In this document: in pieces, positions 56,987 to 64,000 of the stretch
How positions within the stretch are numbered: position 1 is the first letter of the stretch
How the letters are laid out: each line of letters opens with the position of its first letter
NCBI RefSeq assembly: GCF_025751515.1
Contig: NZ_JAOWLE010000002.1
Coordinates: forward strand, 248,001-312,000
DNA from: Actibacterium sp. XHP0104
GTDB taxonomy: Bacteria; Pseudomonadota; Alphaproteobacteria; Rhodobacterales; Rhodobacteraceae
Direction of reading: 5' to 3'
DNA: 64,000 nt
Notes under the pieces: generated by a model
Told to the model about the DNA's origin: nothing
The model's input: the letters and a program-made list of their open reading frames with translations, nothing else
Databases searched by the model: none
Translations under genes and position numbers: made by a program

Positions 56987-57946
56987 ATGCGTTTCATACT
57001 ATTGCTTTGCACCATGCTCTGGGCCGCCGCCGCCCAGGCCAACCCCGATTTCTGGCGCAACGAATGGCCCCGAACCGACTTTGCCACCACCAATGTCGAC
57101 AGCTGGGTCGAGATCCTGTCCGGCGGCCCCGGCAAGGACGGCATCCCCGCGCTCAGCGACCCGGCCTTCATCCCCGTCGCGGATGAAACCCGCCTGCAAG
57201 GGCGCGAGCCGGTGATCACCCTGGTGATGGGCGCCACCGCGCGCGCCTATCCGCTGCGATACCTCACTTGGCATGAAATCGTGAATGACAGCGTCGAGGG
57301 CGTGCCCGTCGCGGTGACCTTCTGCCCGCTGTGCAACTCCGCCCTGGTCTTCGATCGGCGCGTGGACGAGGGCGTGCTCGATTTCGGCGTCACCGGCAAG
57401 CTGCGCAATTCCGACATGGTGATGTATGACCGCCAAACCGAAAGCTGGTGGCAACAAGCCGTGGGGCAGGGGATCGTCGGCCATTTCACCAACCGCGATC
57501 TGACCCAGATCCCCAGCTGGCTGGAAAGCTGGGACAGCTTCCGCGCCGCCCATCCCCAGGGCCTCGTCATGGATCAACCCGAATGGCCGCGCCGCTACGG
57601 CATGAACCCCTATGTCGGCTATGACAGCACCCACCGCCCGTTCCTTTACAGCGGCGAACTGCCCCCCCACGACGTGCCCGCCCTGATGCGCGTGGTGCGG
57701 GTCGACAACCGCGCCTGGACCATGGACCGCCTCGCCGCTGAAGGCGAGATCCGCGAGGCGGGGGTGGTGATCTCGTGGGCCGAGGGCCAGGCCTCGGCGC
57801 TCGACAGCGGCATCATCGGCAAGGGCCGAGAGGTCGGCAATATCCGTGTGCGCGATGCACAGGGGCGCGATGTCGCCCATGATGTGATGTTCGCCTTCGC
57901 CTTCCACGCCTTCTGGCCAGACGGTATCTGGATGCTGCCCGAATGA
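56987..57946 (+). CDS. DUF3179 exported protein
   Basis: A 319-residue protein with a signal peptide (1-18, ending QA before NPDFW). The DUF3179 core shows TFCPLCNSALVFDR with paired cysteines, TLVMGATARAYPLRYLTWHEIVND and ESWWQQAVGQGIVG. The role of the family is unknown; the CPLC motif could bind metal or undergo redox. Convergent with tyrS. Confidence 0.85.
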   Translation: MRFILLLCTMLWAAAAQANPDFWRNEWPRTDFATTNVDSWVEILSGGPGKDGIPALSDPAFIPVADETRLQGREPVITLVMGATARAYPLRYLTWHEIVNDSVEGVPVAVTFCPLCNSALVFDRRVDEGVLDFGVTGKLRNSDMVMYDRQTESWWQQAVGQGIVGHFTNRDLTQIPSWLESWDSFRAAHPQGLVMDQPEWPRRYGMNPYVGYDSTHRPFLYSGELPPHDVPALMRVVRVDNRAWTMDRLAAEGEIREAGVVISWAEGQASALDSGIIGKGREVGNIRVRDAQGRDVAHDVMFAFAFHAFWPDGIWMLPE

Positions 57947-57970
57947 GCGCCCTGTCGGGCGCAAGCTGAC

Positions 57971-57997
57971 AAAAGAATGGGGGGCTGTTTGCCCCCC
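57971..57997 (-). terminator. GC hairpin in the DUF3179-tyrS gap
   Basis: GGGGGGC-TGTTT-GCCCCCC, followed on the minus strand by ATTCTTTT. It lies after the palindromic repeat copy C as read from tyrS, so it could stop tyrS transcription that passes the repeat. Confidence 0.6.
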
Positions 57998-58008
57998 AAA
58001 CCCCCCAA

Positions 58009-58055
58009 GGATATTTGTGCGAAAAAGAAGCCCCTTCTTCTTTGCCGAAATATCC
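58009..58055. repeat. convergent-gap palindromic repeat, copy C
   Basis: Long imperfect palindrome with arms GGATATTTGTGCGAAAAAG and CTTCTTTGCCGAAATATCC, the same family as copies A and B. It lies between DUF3179 (+) and tyrS (-). It lacks the exact GC-rich 33-base block shared by A and B, but is flanked by its own G-run hairpins. Confidence 0.78.
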
Positions 58056-58102
58056 CCGGGGGTGAATGCCGCGTTAGCGGCAGAGGGGGCAGGCAGCCCC
58101 CT

Positions 58103-59353
58103 TTAGCTCAGGGTGACCAGCGCGTGGCGCTTCTTGCCGGCGCTCAGCTTGAGGGGCTCGACCAAGGCGGCGGCGTCGATCATCAGGCCGGCATCGGTCA
58201 GGGGCTCGTCATTGAGGCGGGCGCCGTTCTCGGCAATCAGGCGTTTGGCCTCTTTGCCGGATTTCGCCAGGCCCGTTCTCACGATCAGCTGCACGATCGA
58301 GATGCCGTCGCCCAGCTCGTCGGCGGTCAGCGCGACGGTGGGCAGGTCGTCGCCCACGCCGCCTTTTTCGAACACTTCGCGCGCGGTGGCCTCGGCCGTG
58401 GCGGCGGCCTCGGCCCCGTGGCAGAGCGTCGTGACCTCGTTGGCGAGGATGATCTTGGCCTGGTTGATCTCCGACCCTTCCAGCGCGCCCAGCCGGTCGC
58501 AGTCCTCGATCGGCAGTTCGGTATAGAGTTTCAGGAACCGGCCCACATCGGCATCGGTAGTGTTGCGCCAGAATTGCCAGAACTCGTAGGGGCTGCGCAT
58601 TTCGGCGTTCAGCCAGACCGCTCCATCGGCGGATTTACCCATCTTCTTGCCGTCCGACGTGGTCAGCAGCGGCGAGGTCAGGCCAAACACGGTGTTGTCG
58701 ATCACCCGGCGCGTCAGGTCGATGCCGTTGACGATATTGCCCCACTGGTCCGAGCCGCCCATCTGCAGAAGGCAGCCATAGCGCTTGTTCAGCTCCAGGA
58801 AGTCATAGGCCTGGAGGATCATGTAGTTGAATTCGAGGAAGGACAGCGACTGTTCGCGATCAAGGCGCGATTTTACCGATTCAAAGCTGAGCATCCGGTT
58901 GACGCTGAAATGGCGGCCGATGTCGCGCAGGAATTCCAGATAGTTCAGCCCGTCCAGCCATTCGGCATTGTTCAGCATCAGCGCATCCGACGCGCCATCG
59001 CCAAAGCTCACGTATTTCGAGAACACCTGGCGGATACCGGCGATGTTGTCGTCGATCTGGTCTGGCGTCAGCAGCGGGCGCTCGTCGGCGCGGAAGGACG
59101 GGTCACCCACCTTGGTGGTGCCGCCGCCCATCAGGACCAGCGGCTTGTGCCCGGTCTTTTGCAGCCAGCGCAACATCATGATCTGGATCAGGCTGCCCAC
59201 GTGCAGCGATTTCGCCGTGGCGTCGAACCCGATATAGCCCGGCACGACCCCCGCCATCAGGGCATCGTCAAGCGCCTGATAATCGGTGCAGTCGGCCAGA
59301 AAGCCGCGTTCGATCATCACGCGCAGAAAGTCGGATTTGGGCTGAAAGGTCAT
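58103..59353 (-). CDS. tyrS: tyrosyl-tRNA synthetase
   Basis: Charges tRNA-Tyr, 416 residues. Class I signature [14 protein letters not shown] (HIGH-like, His-Val-Gly) near residue 41-54, [14 protein letters not shown] (KMSKS-like) near 230, and a C-terminal S4 RNA-binding domain (about 345-416) with [24 protein letters not shown]. Divergent from anmK. Confidence 0.96.
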   Translation of the reverse strand: MTFQPKSDFLRVMIERGFLADCTDYQALDDALMAGVVPGYIGFDATAKSLHVGSLIQIMMLRWLQKTGHKPLVLMGGGTTKVGDPSFRADERPLLTPDQIDDNIAGIRQVFSKYVSFGDGASDALMLNNAEWLDGLNYLEFLRDIGRHFSVNRMLSFESVKSRLDREQSLSFLEFNYMILQAYDFLELNKRYGCLLQMGGSDQWGNIVNGIDLTRRVIDNTVFGLTSPLLTTSDGKKMGKSADGAVWLNAEMRSPYEFWQFWRNTTDADVGRFLKLYTELPIEDCDRLGALEGSEINQAKIILANEVTTLCHGAEAAATAEATAREVFEKGGVGDDLPTVALTADELGDGISIVQLIVRTGLAKSGKEAKRLIAENGARLNDEPLTDAGLMIDAAALVEPLKLSAGKKRHALVTLS

Positions 59354-59424
59354 TGGGTCTCTTGTCCATGGCTCGCGTTTCGGCCACTCATATATCGGGC
59401 TGTGGTATGAAGGGGAAGGCCATC

Positions 59425-60522
59425 ATGAAATCGGGCGTTCTGCGCGCGGTGGGCGCGATGTCGGGCACCTCGCTGGATGGGGTCGATGCAGCGGTGCTGG
59501 AAACCGACGGGCATGTGATCACCGGGTTCGGCGACAGTGCCTATCGGCCTTACACGGATGCCGAGCGCGCCGTGCTGCGCGCCGCGCTTGGGCGCTGGCC
59601 CGGTGATGCGGGGGTCGAAGAGGCAGCAGAGGTGGTCGAGACCGCCCATGCCGCCCTGTTGGCCGGGTTTGGCGATTGCGCGCTGGTGGGGTTTCATGGC
59701 CAGACCCTGGCCCATGATCCGGCCGGGCGGGGCACGCACCAGGTGGGCGACGGCCGCATCCTGGCCGAGGTTCTGGGCGCGCCGGTCGTGTGGGATTTTC
59801 GCAGCAGCGATGTCGAGATGGGCGGGCAGGGCGCGCCGCTGGCGCCCTTTTATCATTTCGCCTGCGCCAAGTGGATCGGCGCGACCGAGCCGCAGGTGTT
59901 CGTCAACCTGGGCGGGGTGGGCAACATTACCTGGGTCGATCCGGGCAAAGACCGCCCCGAAGAGGCGGGCGCTTTGCTGGCGTTCGACACCGGCCCGGCC
60001 AATGCGCCGCTGAATGACCTTATGCAGACCCGCCTTGGCAAGGCGCTGGACGAGGGCGGGGCGCTGGCCGCGCAGGGCACCCCCGACGAGGGGATCATCG
60101 CGCAGGTGCTGAAGGGAGGGTATTTCCTGAAAGTGCCACCCAAATCGCTGGACCGGAACGATTTCCCCGATCTGCCCGCCCGCGTGGCGGATCTGTCGGA
60201 TGCGGATGCGGCGGCGACCTTGACCGCCGTTGTGGCAGCCTCGGTCGCGCGCGGGTTGGAGCATTGCCCGGCCCGGCCCGAACGCTTGTTGGTCACGGGC
60301 GGCGGGCGCCACAACCCGGTGATGATGGCGATGCTGGCCGATCGCAGCGGGTTGCCCGCCGTGCCGGTCGAGGATGTCGGGCTGGACGGCGACATGCTCG
60401 AGGCGCAGGCCTTCGCCTATCTGGCGGTGCGGGTGCTGCGCGGATTGCCGACATCCTGCCCCTCGACCACGGGCGTTGCAGCGGCCGTCGGCGGGGGCCG
60501 CGTCAGCCGCCCGCGCGCCTGA
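59425..60522 (+). CDS. anmK: anhydro-N-acetylmuramic acid kinase
   Basis: Phosphorylates and opens 1,6-anhydro-MurNAc recovered from peptidoglycan. 365 residues from [10 protein letters not shown], with the ATP loop [15 protein letters not shown] at the start and the family segments [24 protein letters not shown] and [12 protein letters not shown]. An ATG six codons upstream (59407) is possible; the chosen one aligns best. It is followed by tRNA-Val. Confidence 0.94.
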   Translation: MKSGVLRAVGAMSGTSLDGVDAAVLETDGHVITGFGDSAYRPYTDAERAVLRAALGRWPGDAGVEEAAEVVETAHAALLAGFGDCALVGFHGQTLAHDPAGRGTHQVGDGRILAEVLGAPVVWDFRSSDVEMGGQGAPLAPFYHFACAKWIGATEPQVFVNLGGVGNITWVDPGKDRPEEAGALLAFDTGPANAPLNDLMQTRLGKALDEGGALAAQGTPDEGIIAQVLKGGYFLKVPPKSLDRNDFPDLPARVADLSDADAAATLTAVVAASVARGLEHCPARPERLLVTGGGRHNPVMMAMLADRSGLPAVPVEDVGLDGDMLEAQAFAYLAVRVLRGLPTSCPSTTGVAAAVGGGRVSRPRA

Positions 60523-60577
60523 TGCATTTCTGGGGTTGCGAGGGGCACATGCCTTGGGCTAGAAGGCGCGCCGGAAC

Positions 60578-60653
<76 letters not shown>

Positions 60654-60794
60654 TATTTCCAACGACTTACGCGAAATCTGCGAACGGCGCGCTGGTTCAA
60701 TGAACTGAAGGCGTCAGATCACAACATCCCGACCTGTTTTGATCGGGGATCGGCTGTGAACTGTTCCCCAATGGATGACATACAAGGCGCCGCG

Positions 60795-61505
60795 TCAGGC
60801 GGCGAAATCGTCGATCAGCCGGCTGGGCTTGGCAAAGCGCTCGAGGTCGGCCTGATCGCGGATCGTGACCGTGCTGCCGTCGATTTTCACGCCGTAGGGT
60901 TGCAGCCCCTTGATGGCCCGGCTGAGGTTTTCGGGGGTCATGCCCAGGAACGAGGCCAGCCGGCGCTTTTCGGTTTCCAGCTCGAATGTGCCCGCGCCGC
61001 CATTGCGTTTTTGCAGGCGCAGCAGGTAATTGGCCAGCCGTTCCAACGAGGTGCGCAGTTTCAGATCCTTGGTGTTCTTGATCACCGCCCGGTAGCACTG
61101 CGCCAGCTCGGTCACGATCGCGCGGGCGAAATGGGCGTCCTTGTCGAAAACCGCGCGCACGTCCTGGCTGGGGATCAGCGCAATGCGGCATTTTTCCAGC
61201 GTTCGCGCCGACATCAGATAGGGCGCGTCCCTGATCGTGGCCGCCAGGATGAAGGTCGAGATCGGTCGCACCGTGGCTATGCTGGTTTCGCGCCCGTTCC
61301 AGCGCGAGAACAGATCTACCTTTCCCGACAAGATGATATGCAGGAAATCGCTGGGATCGCCTTCCTCGATCAGTTCGATCTGGGGCGGAAAGTTCTGCAC
61401 ATAGGACCCACGCATGAGCTCCATGAAATGGTCGTGCTCCATCTCGCGAAACAGATGAAGTTCGCGGATGTCCGGGTAATGCGACTCAGGCATGTTCAGT
61501 TGCAC
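60795..61505 (-). CDS. narR: NarR-type Crp/Fnr regulator of nitrate respiration
   Basis: A 236-residue Crp/Fnr protein without the N-terminal cysteine cluster of FNR, as in the NarR/DNR group that senses nitrite or nitrogen oxides. A cyclic-nucleotide-type beta-roll (about 20-140) is followed by a winged helix whose recognition segment TPENLSRAIKGLQPYG holds the E--SR residues that read TTGAT-N4-ATCAA. Position next to narK matches narR-narK loci of Paracoccus and relatives. A start four codons downstream (MPESHYPDIR) is also possible. Confidence 0.9.
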   Translation of the reverse strand: MQLNMPESHYPDIRELHLFREMEHDHFMELMRGSYVQNFPPQIELIEEGDPSDFLHIILSGKVDLFSRWNGRETSIATVRPISTFILAATIRDAPYLMSARTLEKCRIALIPSQDVRAVFDKDAHFARAIVTELAQCYRAVIKNTKDLKLRTSLERLANYLLRLQKRNGGAGTFELETEKRRLASFLGMTPENLSRAIKGLQPYGVKIDGSTVTIRDQADLERFAKPSRLIDDFAA

Positions 61506-61519
61506 CTGTCAATGAGTGG

Positions 61520-61533
61520 TTGATAATTATCAA
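61520..61533. promoter_or_regulatory. FNR/NNR box near narR
   Basis: TTGATAATTATCAA is a perfect 14-bp match to TTGAT-N4-ATCAA. Its centre is only about 21 bp upstream of the narR start codon. That is too close for class II activation of narR from this codon, so it may block narR (negative self-control) or act at a distance on narK1. Confidence 0.85.
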
Positions 61534-61656
61534 GTGAATTGATCGGTGCTGTCAATACTATGCTTGCTTACTGTGGCGTGACGTTTTGATAAGTGGCGGA
61601 GACGTTCATAACAATTGTTTGTAAATTATTTATTTTAAACGGTAATTCCGCATCTC

Positions 61657-61670
61657 TTGATCTGAATCAA
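61657..61670. promoter_or_regulatory. FNR/NNR box upstream of narK1
   Basis: TTGATCTGAATCAA exactly matches TTGAT-N4-ATCAA. The centre lies 92 bp before the narK1 ATG; activation at -41.5 would place the transcript start near 61705, leaving a leader of about 50 bases. This is the expected geometry for oxygen- or nitrite-regulated nar expression. Confidence 0.9.
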
Positions 61671-61754
61671 TCAAACATGGGCGCGTAAGGGCGCTTTGTC
61701 CCGCCAGACAGAACGGTTCGCCGTTCGCAGACTGCACGTTCGGAGGGACAGTCA

Positions 61755-63170
61755 ATGGAGCTACAAAACAAGGCCACAGCACTGTGGTCGAATTTCTTTA
61801 ACGTGAAGATGCCGCAGATCAGAACCTTCCACATGACGTGGTTTGCGTTCTTCTCGTGCTTCTTCGCCTGGTTCGGGATCGCGCCGCTGATGAGCGTTGT
61901 GCGCGACGAACTGCAACTGACGAAAGACCAGATCGGCTGGGCCATCATCGGGTCGGTCGCGATCACGGTGTTCGCCCGGTTCTTTATCGGCTGGCTGTGT
62001 GACCGCATCGGGCCGCGCAAGGCCTATACCTGGCTGCTGATCCTGGGCTCCTTCCCGGTGATGGGCATCGGCCTCAGCTGGAACTTTGAATCCTTCCTGC
62101 TGTTCCGCGTCATGATCGGCGGTATCGGGGCGGCCTTCGTCATCACCCAGTACCACACGACGGTGATGTTCGCCCCCAACGTGGTCGGCCAGGCCAACGC
62201 CACCTCGGCGGGCTGGGGCAACCTGGGTGGCGGTGTTACCCAGTTCGTCATGCCGCTGCTGTTCTCGGTGTTTGTCGTGGGCTTCGGCTTCTCTGACGCC
62301 ATGGGCTGGCGCCTGGCGATGGTCGTGGTCGGCGTGATCATCTTCCTGGTGGGTATCGCTTACTACTTCCTCACGCAGGACGCCCCCGACGGCAACTTTG
62401 ATGCGCTGCGCGAGCAGGGCCGCATGGAAGAGAAGAAGAACGTCACCGCCAATTACCTGCAGGCCCTCAAAGACCCGCGCGTCTGGGTTCTGTTCGTGAT
62501 CTACGGTGCCTGCTTCGGCATCGAGCTGACGGTCAACAACGTCGCCGCGCTCTACTTCTTCGACTACTTCGACCTCAGCCTCGTGACCGCGGGCTTCGTC
62601 GCGGCATCGTTCGGCCTGATGAACATCTTCGCGCGCACGCTGGGCGGCCTGTTTGGCGACAACTTCGGGTCGCTCTGGGGCCTCAAGGGGCGGGCCTTCT
62701 GGCTGTTCCTGTGCATCCTGTTCGAAGGCTTCGCCCTGATGGTCTTCAGCCAGATGCAGGTGCTGTTCCTGGCCCTGCCGGCGCTGATCGTGTTCTCGCT
62801 GTTCACCCAGATGGCCGAAGGCGCGACCTATTCCGTCGTTCCCTTCGTCAACAAGAAAGCCCTGGGCGCCGTTGCCGGCGTGGTGGGTGCGGGCGGTAAC
62901 GCCGGTGCGGTTCTGGCAGGCTTCCTGTTCAAGAACATGATCGACTGGTCCGAAGCCTTCTTCATCCTGGGCATCGTGGTGACCTGTGCCTCGTTCCTGG
63001 CCTTCTTCGTGCGCTTCTCGACGCGCCAGGAAGACGAAGAACGCGCCAACTTTGCCGCGGCCAACATCGATACGCTGCGCCGCAAGGCCGAAAAGGCCAA
63101 TGCCGACCTCGAAGCCGGGCTTGAGGCCATCGCGCGCAAGAACGGCGGCGACGCCCAACCGGCGCAATAA
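61755..63170 (+). CDS. narK: nitrate/nitrite transporter NarK1-type (MFS)
   Basis: A 471-residue MFS protein with about twelve membrane helices. Class NarK1 members are thought to import nitrate with protons. Starts MELQNKATALWSNFFNVK; the family loop RFFIGWLCDRIGPRKAYTWLL (about 75-95) and the nitrate-signature-like GGIGAAFVITQYHTTVMFAP and GGGVTQFVMPLLFS are visible. A C-terminal hydrophilic tail with many charged residues closes the protein. Ribosome site GGAGGG. Separate from, not fused to, the NarK2 gene. Confidence 0.94.
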   Translation: MELQNKATALWSNFFNVKMPQIRTFHMTWFAFFSCFFAWFGIAPLMSVVRDELQLTKDQIGWAIIGSVAITVFARFFIGWLCDRIGPRKAYTWLLILGSFPVMGIGLSWNFESFLLFRVMIGGIGAAFVITQYHTTVMFAPNVVGQANATSAGWGNLGGGVTQFVMPLLFSVFVVGFGFSDAMGWRLAMVVVGVIIFLVGIAYYFLTQDAPDGNFDALREQGRMEEKKNVTANYLQALKDPRVWVLFVIYGACFGIELTVNNVAALYFFDYFDLSLVTAGFVAASFGLMNIFARTLGGLFGDNFGSLWGLKGRAFWLFLCILFEGFALMVFSQMQVLFLALPALIVFSLFTQMAEGATYSVVPFVNKKALGAVAGVVGAGGNAGAVLAGFLFKNMIDWSEAFFILGIVVTCASFLAFFVRFSTRQEDEERANFAAANIDTLRRKAEKANADLEAGLEAIARKNGGDAQPAQ

Positions 63171-63183
63171 CATTCGACGGCGC

Positions 63184-63200
63184 GGCGGGCCATGCCCGCC
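63184..63200 (+). other. stem-loop between narK1 and narK2
   Basis: GGCGGGC-CAT-GCCCGCC, a perfect 7-bp stem in the 60-bp intercistronic space, with no T-tract. Probably an mRNA stabiliser or processing site rather than a terminator. Confidence 0.55.
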
Positions 63201-63230
63201 CGCCATCCCAACACCATCAAAGGATCTGAC

Positions 63231-64000
63231 ATGGGACAAGACCTTAGAAACTGGACACCCGATGACGAGGCCTTTTGGGCCTCGAAGGGCAAGTCCATAG
63301 CAACCCGCAACCTGTGGATTTCCATCCCGTCTCTGCTTTGCGGTTTCGCCGTGTGGCTCTACTGGGGGATCATCACCGTTCAGATGATCAACCTGGGCTT
63401 TGCTTTCGAACAATCGCAGCTGTTCACCCTGGGCGCCATCGCCGGCCTGACCGGGGCCACGCTGCGTATTCCCTCGACCTTCTTCATCCGCATCGCGGGC
63501 GGTCGAAACACGATCGTCTTTACAACCGCGCTGCTGATGATCCCCGCCATCGGCGCGGGCATGGCCCTGCAGAACCCGGATACGCCGCTGTGGCACTTCC
63601 AGATCCTGGCCTTCCTCAGCGGCATCGGCGGCGGTAACTTCTCGAGCTCGATGTCGAACATCAGCTTCTTCTATCCCAAGAAGATCCAGGGTTACGCACT
63701 GGGCATGAACGCCGGCCTGGGCAACTTTGGCGTGACCACGATGCAGATCGTCATTCCGCTGGTCATGACCTTCGGCCTGTTCGGTGGTGAAAGCCGCACG
63801 CTGGTCAACACCTCGGGCACGCTGATCGGCAAGATCCCCGCCGGGACCGAGACCTACATCCACAACGCGGGCTTCGTCTGGCTGCTGGCCCTGGTGCCGC
63901 TGGCCGTTCTCGGCTGGTGGGGCATGAACAACATCCGCGACGAACACGTGTCGCCCGACATCCCGAACCCGATCGGATCGTTCTCGATCATCACCGGCAT
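63231..64000 (+). CDS. narK2: nitrate/nitrite antiporter NarK2-type (MFS), 5' part
   Basis: About 256 residues visible, running off the right edge. Starts MGQDLRNWTPDDEAFWAS with the ribosome site AAGGAT. The family nitrate-signature region GGGNFSSSMSNISFFYPKK, then GYALGMNAGLGNFGV, is intact. NarK2 proteins exchange nitrate and nitrite. Cotranscribed with narK1; narGHJI would be expected downstream but is outside the window. Confidence 0.95.
   Translation, partial: MGQDLRNWTPDDEAFWASKGKSIATRNLWISIPSLLCGFAVWLYWGIITVQMINLGFAFEQSQLFTLGAIAGLTGATLRIPSTFFIRIAGGRNTIVFTTALLMIPAIGAGMALQNPDTPLWHFQILAFLSGIGGGNFSSSMSNISFFYPKKIQGYALGMNAGLGNFGVTTMQIVIPLVMTFGLFGGESRTLVNTSGTLIGKIPAGTETYIHNAGFVWLLALVPLAVLGWWGMNNIRDEHVSPDIPNPIGSFSIITG

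Noticed and set aside
60654-60794. Small gene between tRNA-Val and narR
   Set aside because: No frame has a ribosome site or plausible composition; longer frames here run through the tRNA or antisense to narR.
61538-61554. Third FNR-like site (TTGAT-N7-GTCAA)
   Set aside because: Spacing is seven, not four, and the second half-site has a mismatch; not a valid FNR/NNR box.
61761-63947. Minus-strand frame covering narK1 and the start of narK2
   Set aside because: Spans two genes whose plus-strand products are clear MFS transporters, and crosses the intercistronic region; a mirror frame of high-GC coding.

Overview
The window reads as chromosomal DNA of an alphaproteobacterium in the Rhodobacteraceae (Roseobacter/Paracoccus type). 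The evidence is the high GC, dense runs of genes joined by 4-base ATGA overlaps, and typical family gene content: a soluble NAD-dependent Mo formate dehydrogenase (fds), a C-P lyase cluster that includes the DUF1045 gene, soxBDAG sarcosine oxidase, a DUF1289-ruvX-ccmI run, and a narR-narK cluster. I see no insertion sequence, prophage, CRISPR array or rRNA. One tRNA gene is present.

Layout. 1-6.25 kb: LysR regulator and fdsG-fdsB-fdsA-fdhD on the minus strand (formate to CO2 and NADH), with fdhD cut by the window edge. 6.5-19.15 kb: phosphonate uptake and C-P lyase. phnM, phnN, phnL, phnK, phnJ, phnI, phnH and phnG lie on the minus strand, with DUF1045 and phnF on the plus strand. A second minus-strand operon carries phnC-phnD-phnE1-phnE2-acetyltransferase. 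19.3-23.6 kb: a small secreted protein, dusA, a TauE/SafE permease, DUF1289, ruvX and ccmI. 23.7-29.1 kb: soxBDAG, heterotetrameric sarcosine oxidase. 29.2-33.5 kb: a surface-glycan type group (TupA-like ATP-grasp, sulfotransferase, two glycosyltransferases). 33.7-42.8 kb: sodB, a LOG-family hydrolase, a LysM envelope protein, an Atm1-type ABC exporter and an RND efflux pair. 43-46.6 kb: yfgM-like gene, bamB, der. 46.6-55.7 kb: edd, a lipoprotein, an RlmI-like methyltransferase with a PIN-domain protein, eno, a DMT permease, fda and pgk. 55.8-60.5 kb: two cyclophilins, DUF3179, tyrS, anmK. 60.6-64 kb: tRNA-Val, then a nitrate-respiration locus (narR, narK1, start of narK2) that presumably continues into narGHJI.

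How parts work together. The phosphonate locus is nearly self-sufficient: PhnCDE imports, PhnGHIJKLM cleaves the C-P bond, and PhnN makes PRPP. No PhnP is visible, and a 2H-phosphoesterase-fold protein (DUF1045) sits where PhnP activity would be needed. Two exact TTGAT-N4-ATCAA boxes lie between narR and narK1, as expected for FNR/NNR-type control. Every converging gene pair with a gap over 100 bp (three of three) holds a copy of one palindromic repeat, which probably acts as a two-way terminator.

The most interesting leads are the PhnP gap filled by DUF1045, the convergent-gap palindromes, the LysR palindrome overlapping the lysR stop codon, the small membrane ORFs lying antisense inside otherwise tight operons, the TupA/sulfotransferase/GT group, and the unusual RND pump with an enlarged middle region. 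I did not find a clearly new multi-gene system that can be demonstrated from sequence alone.
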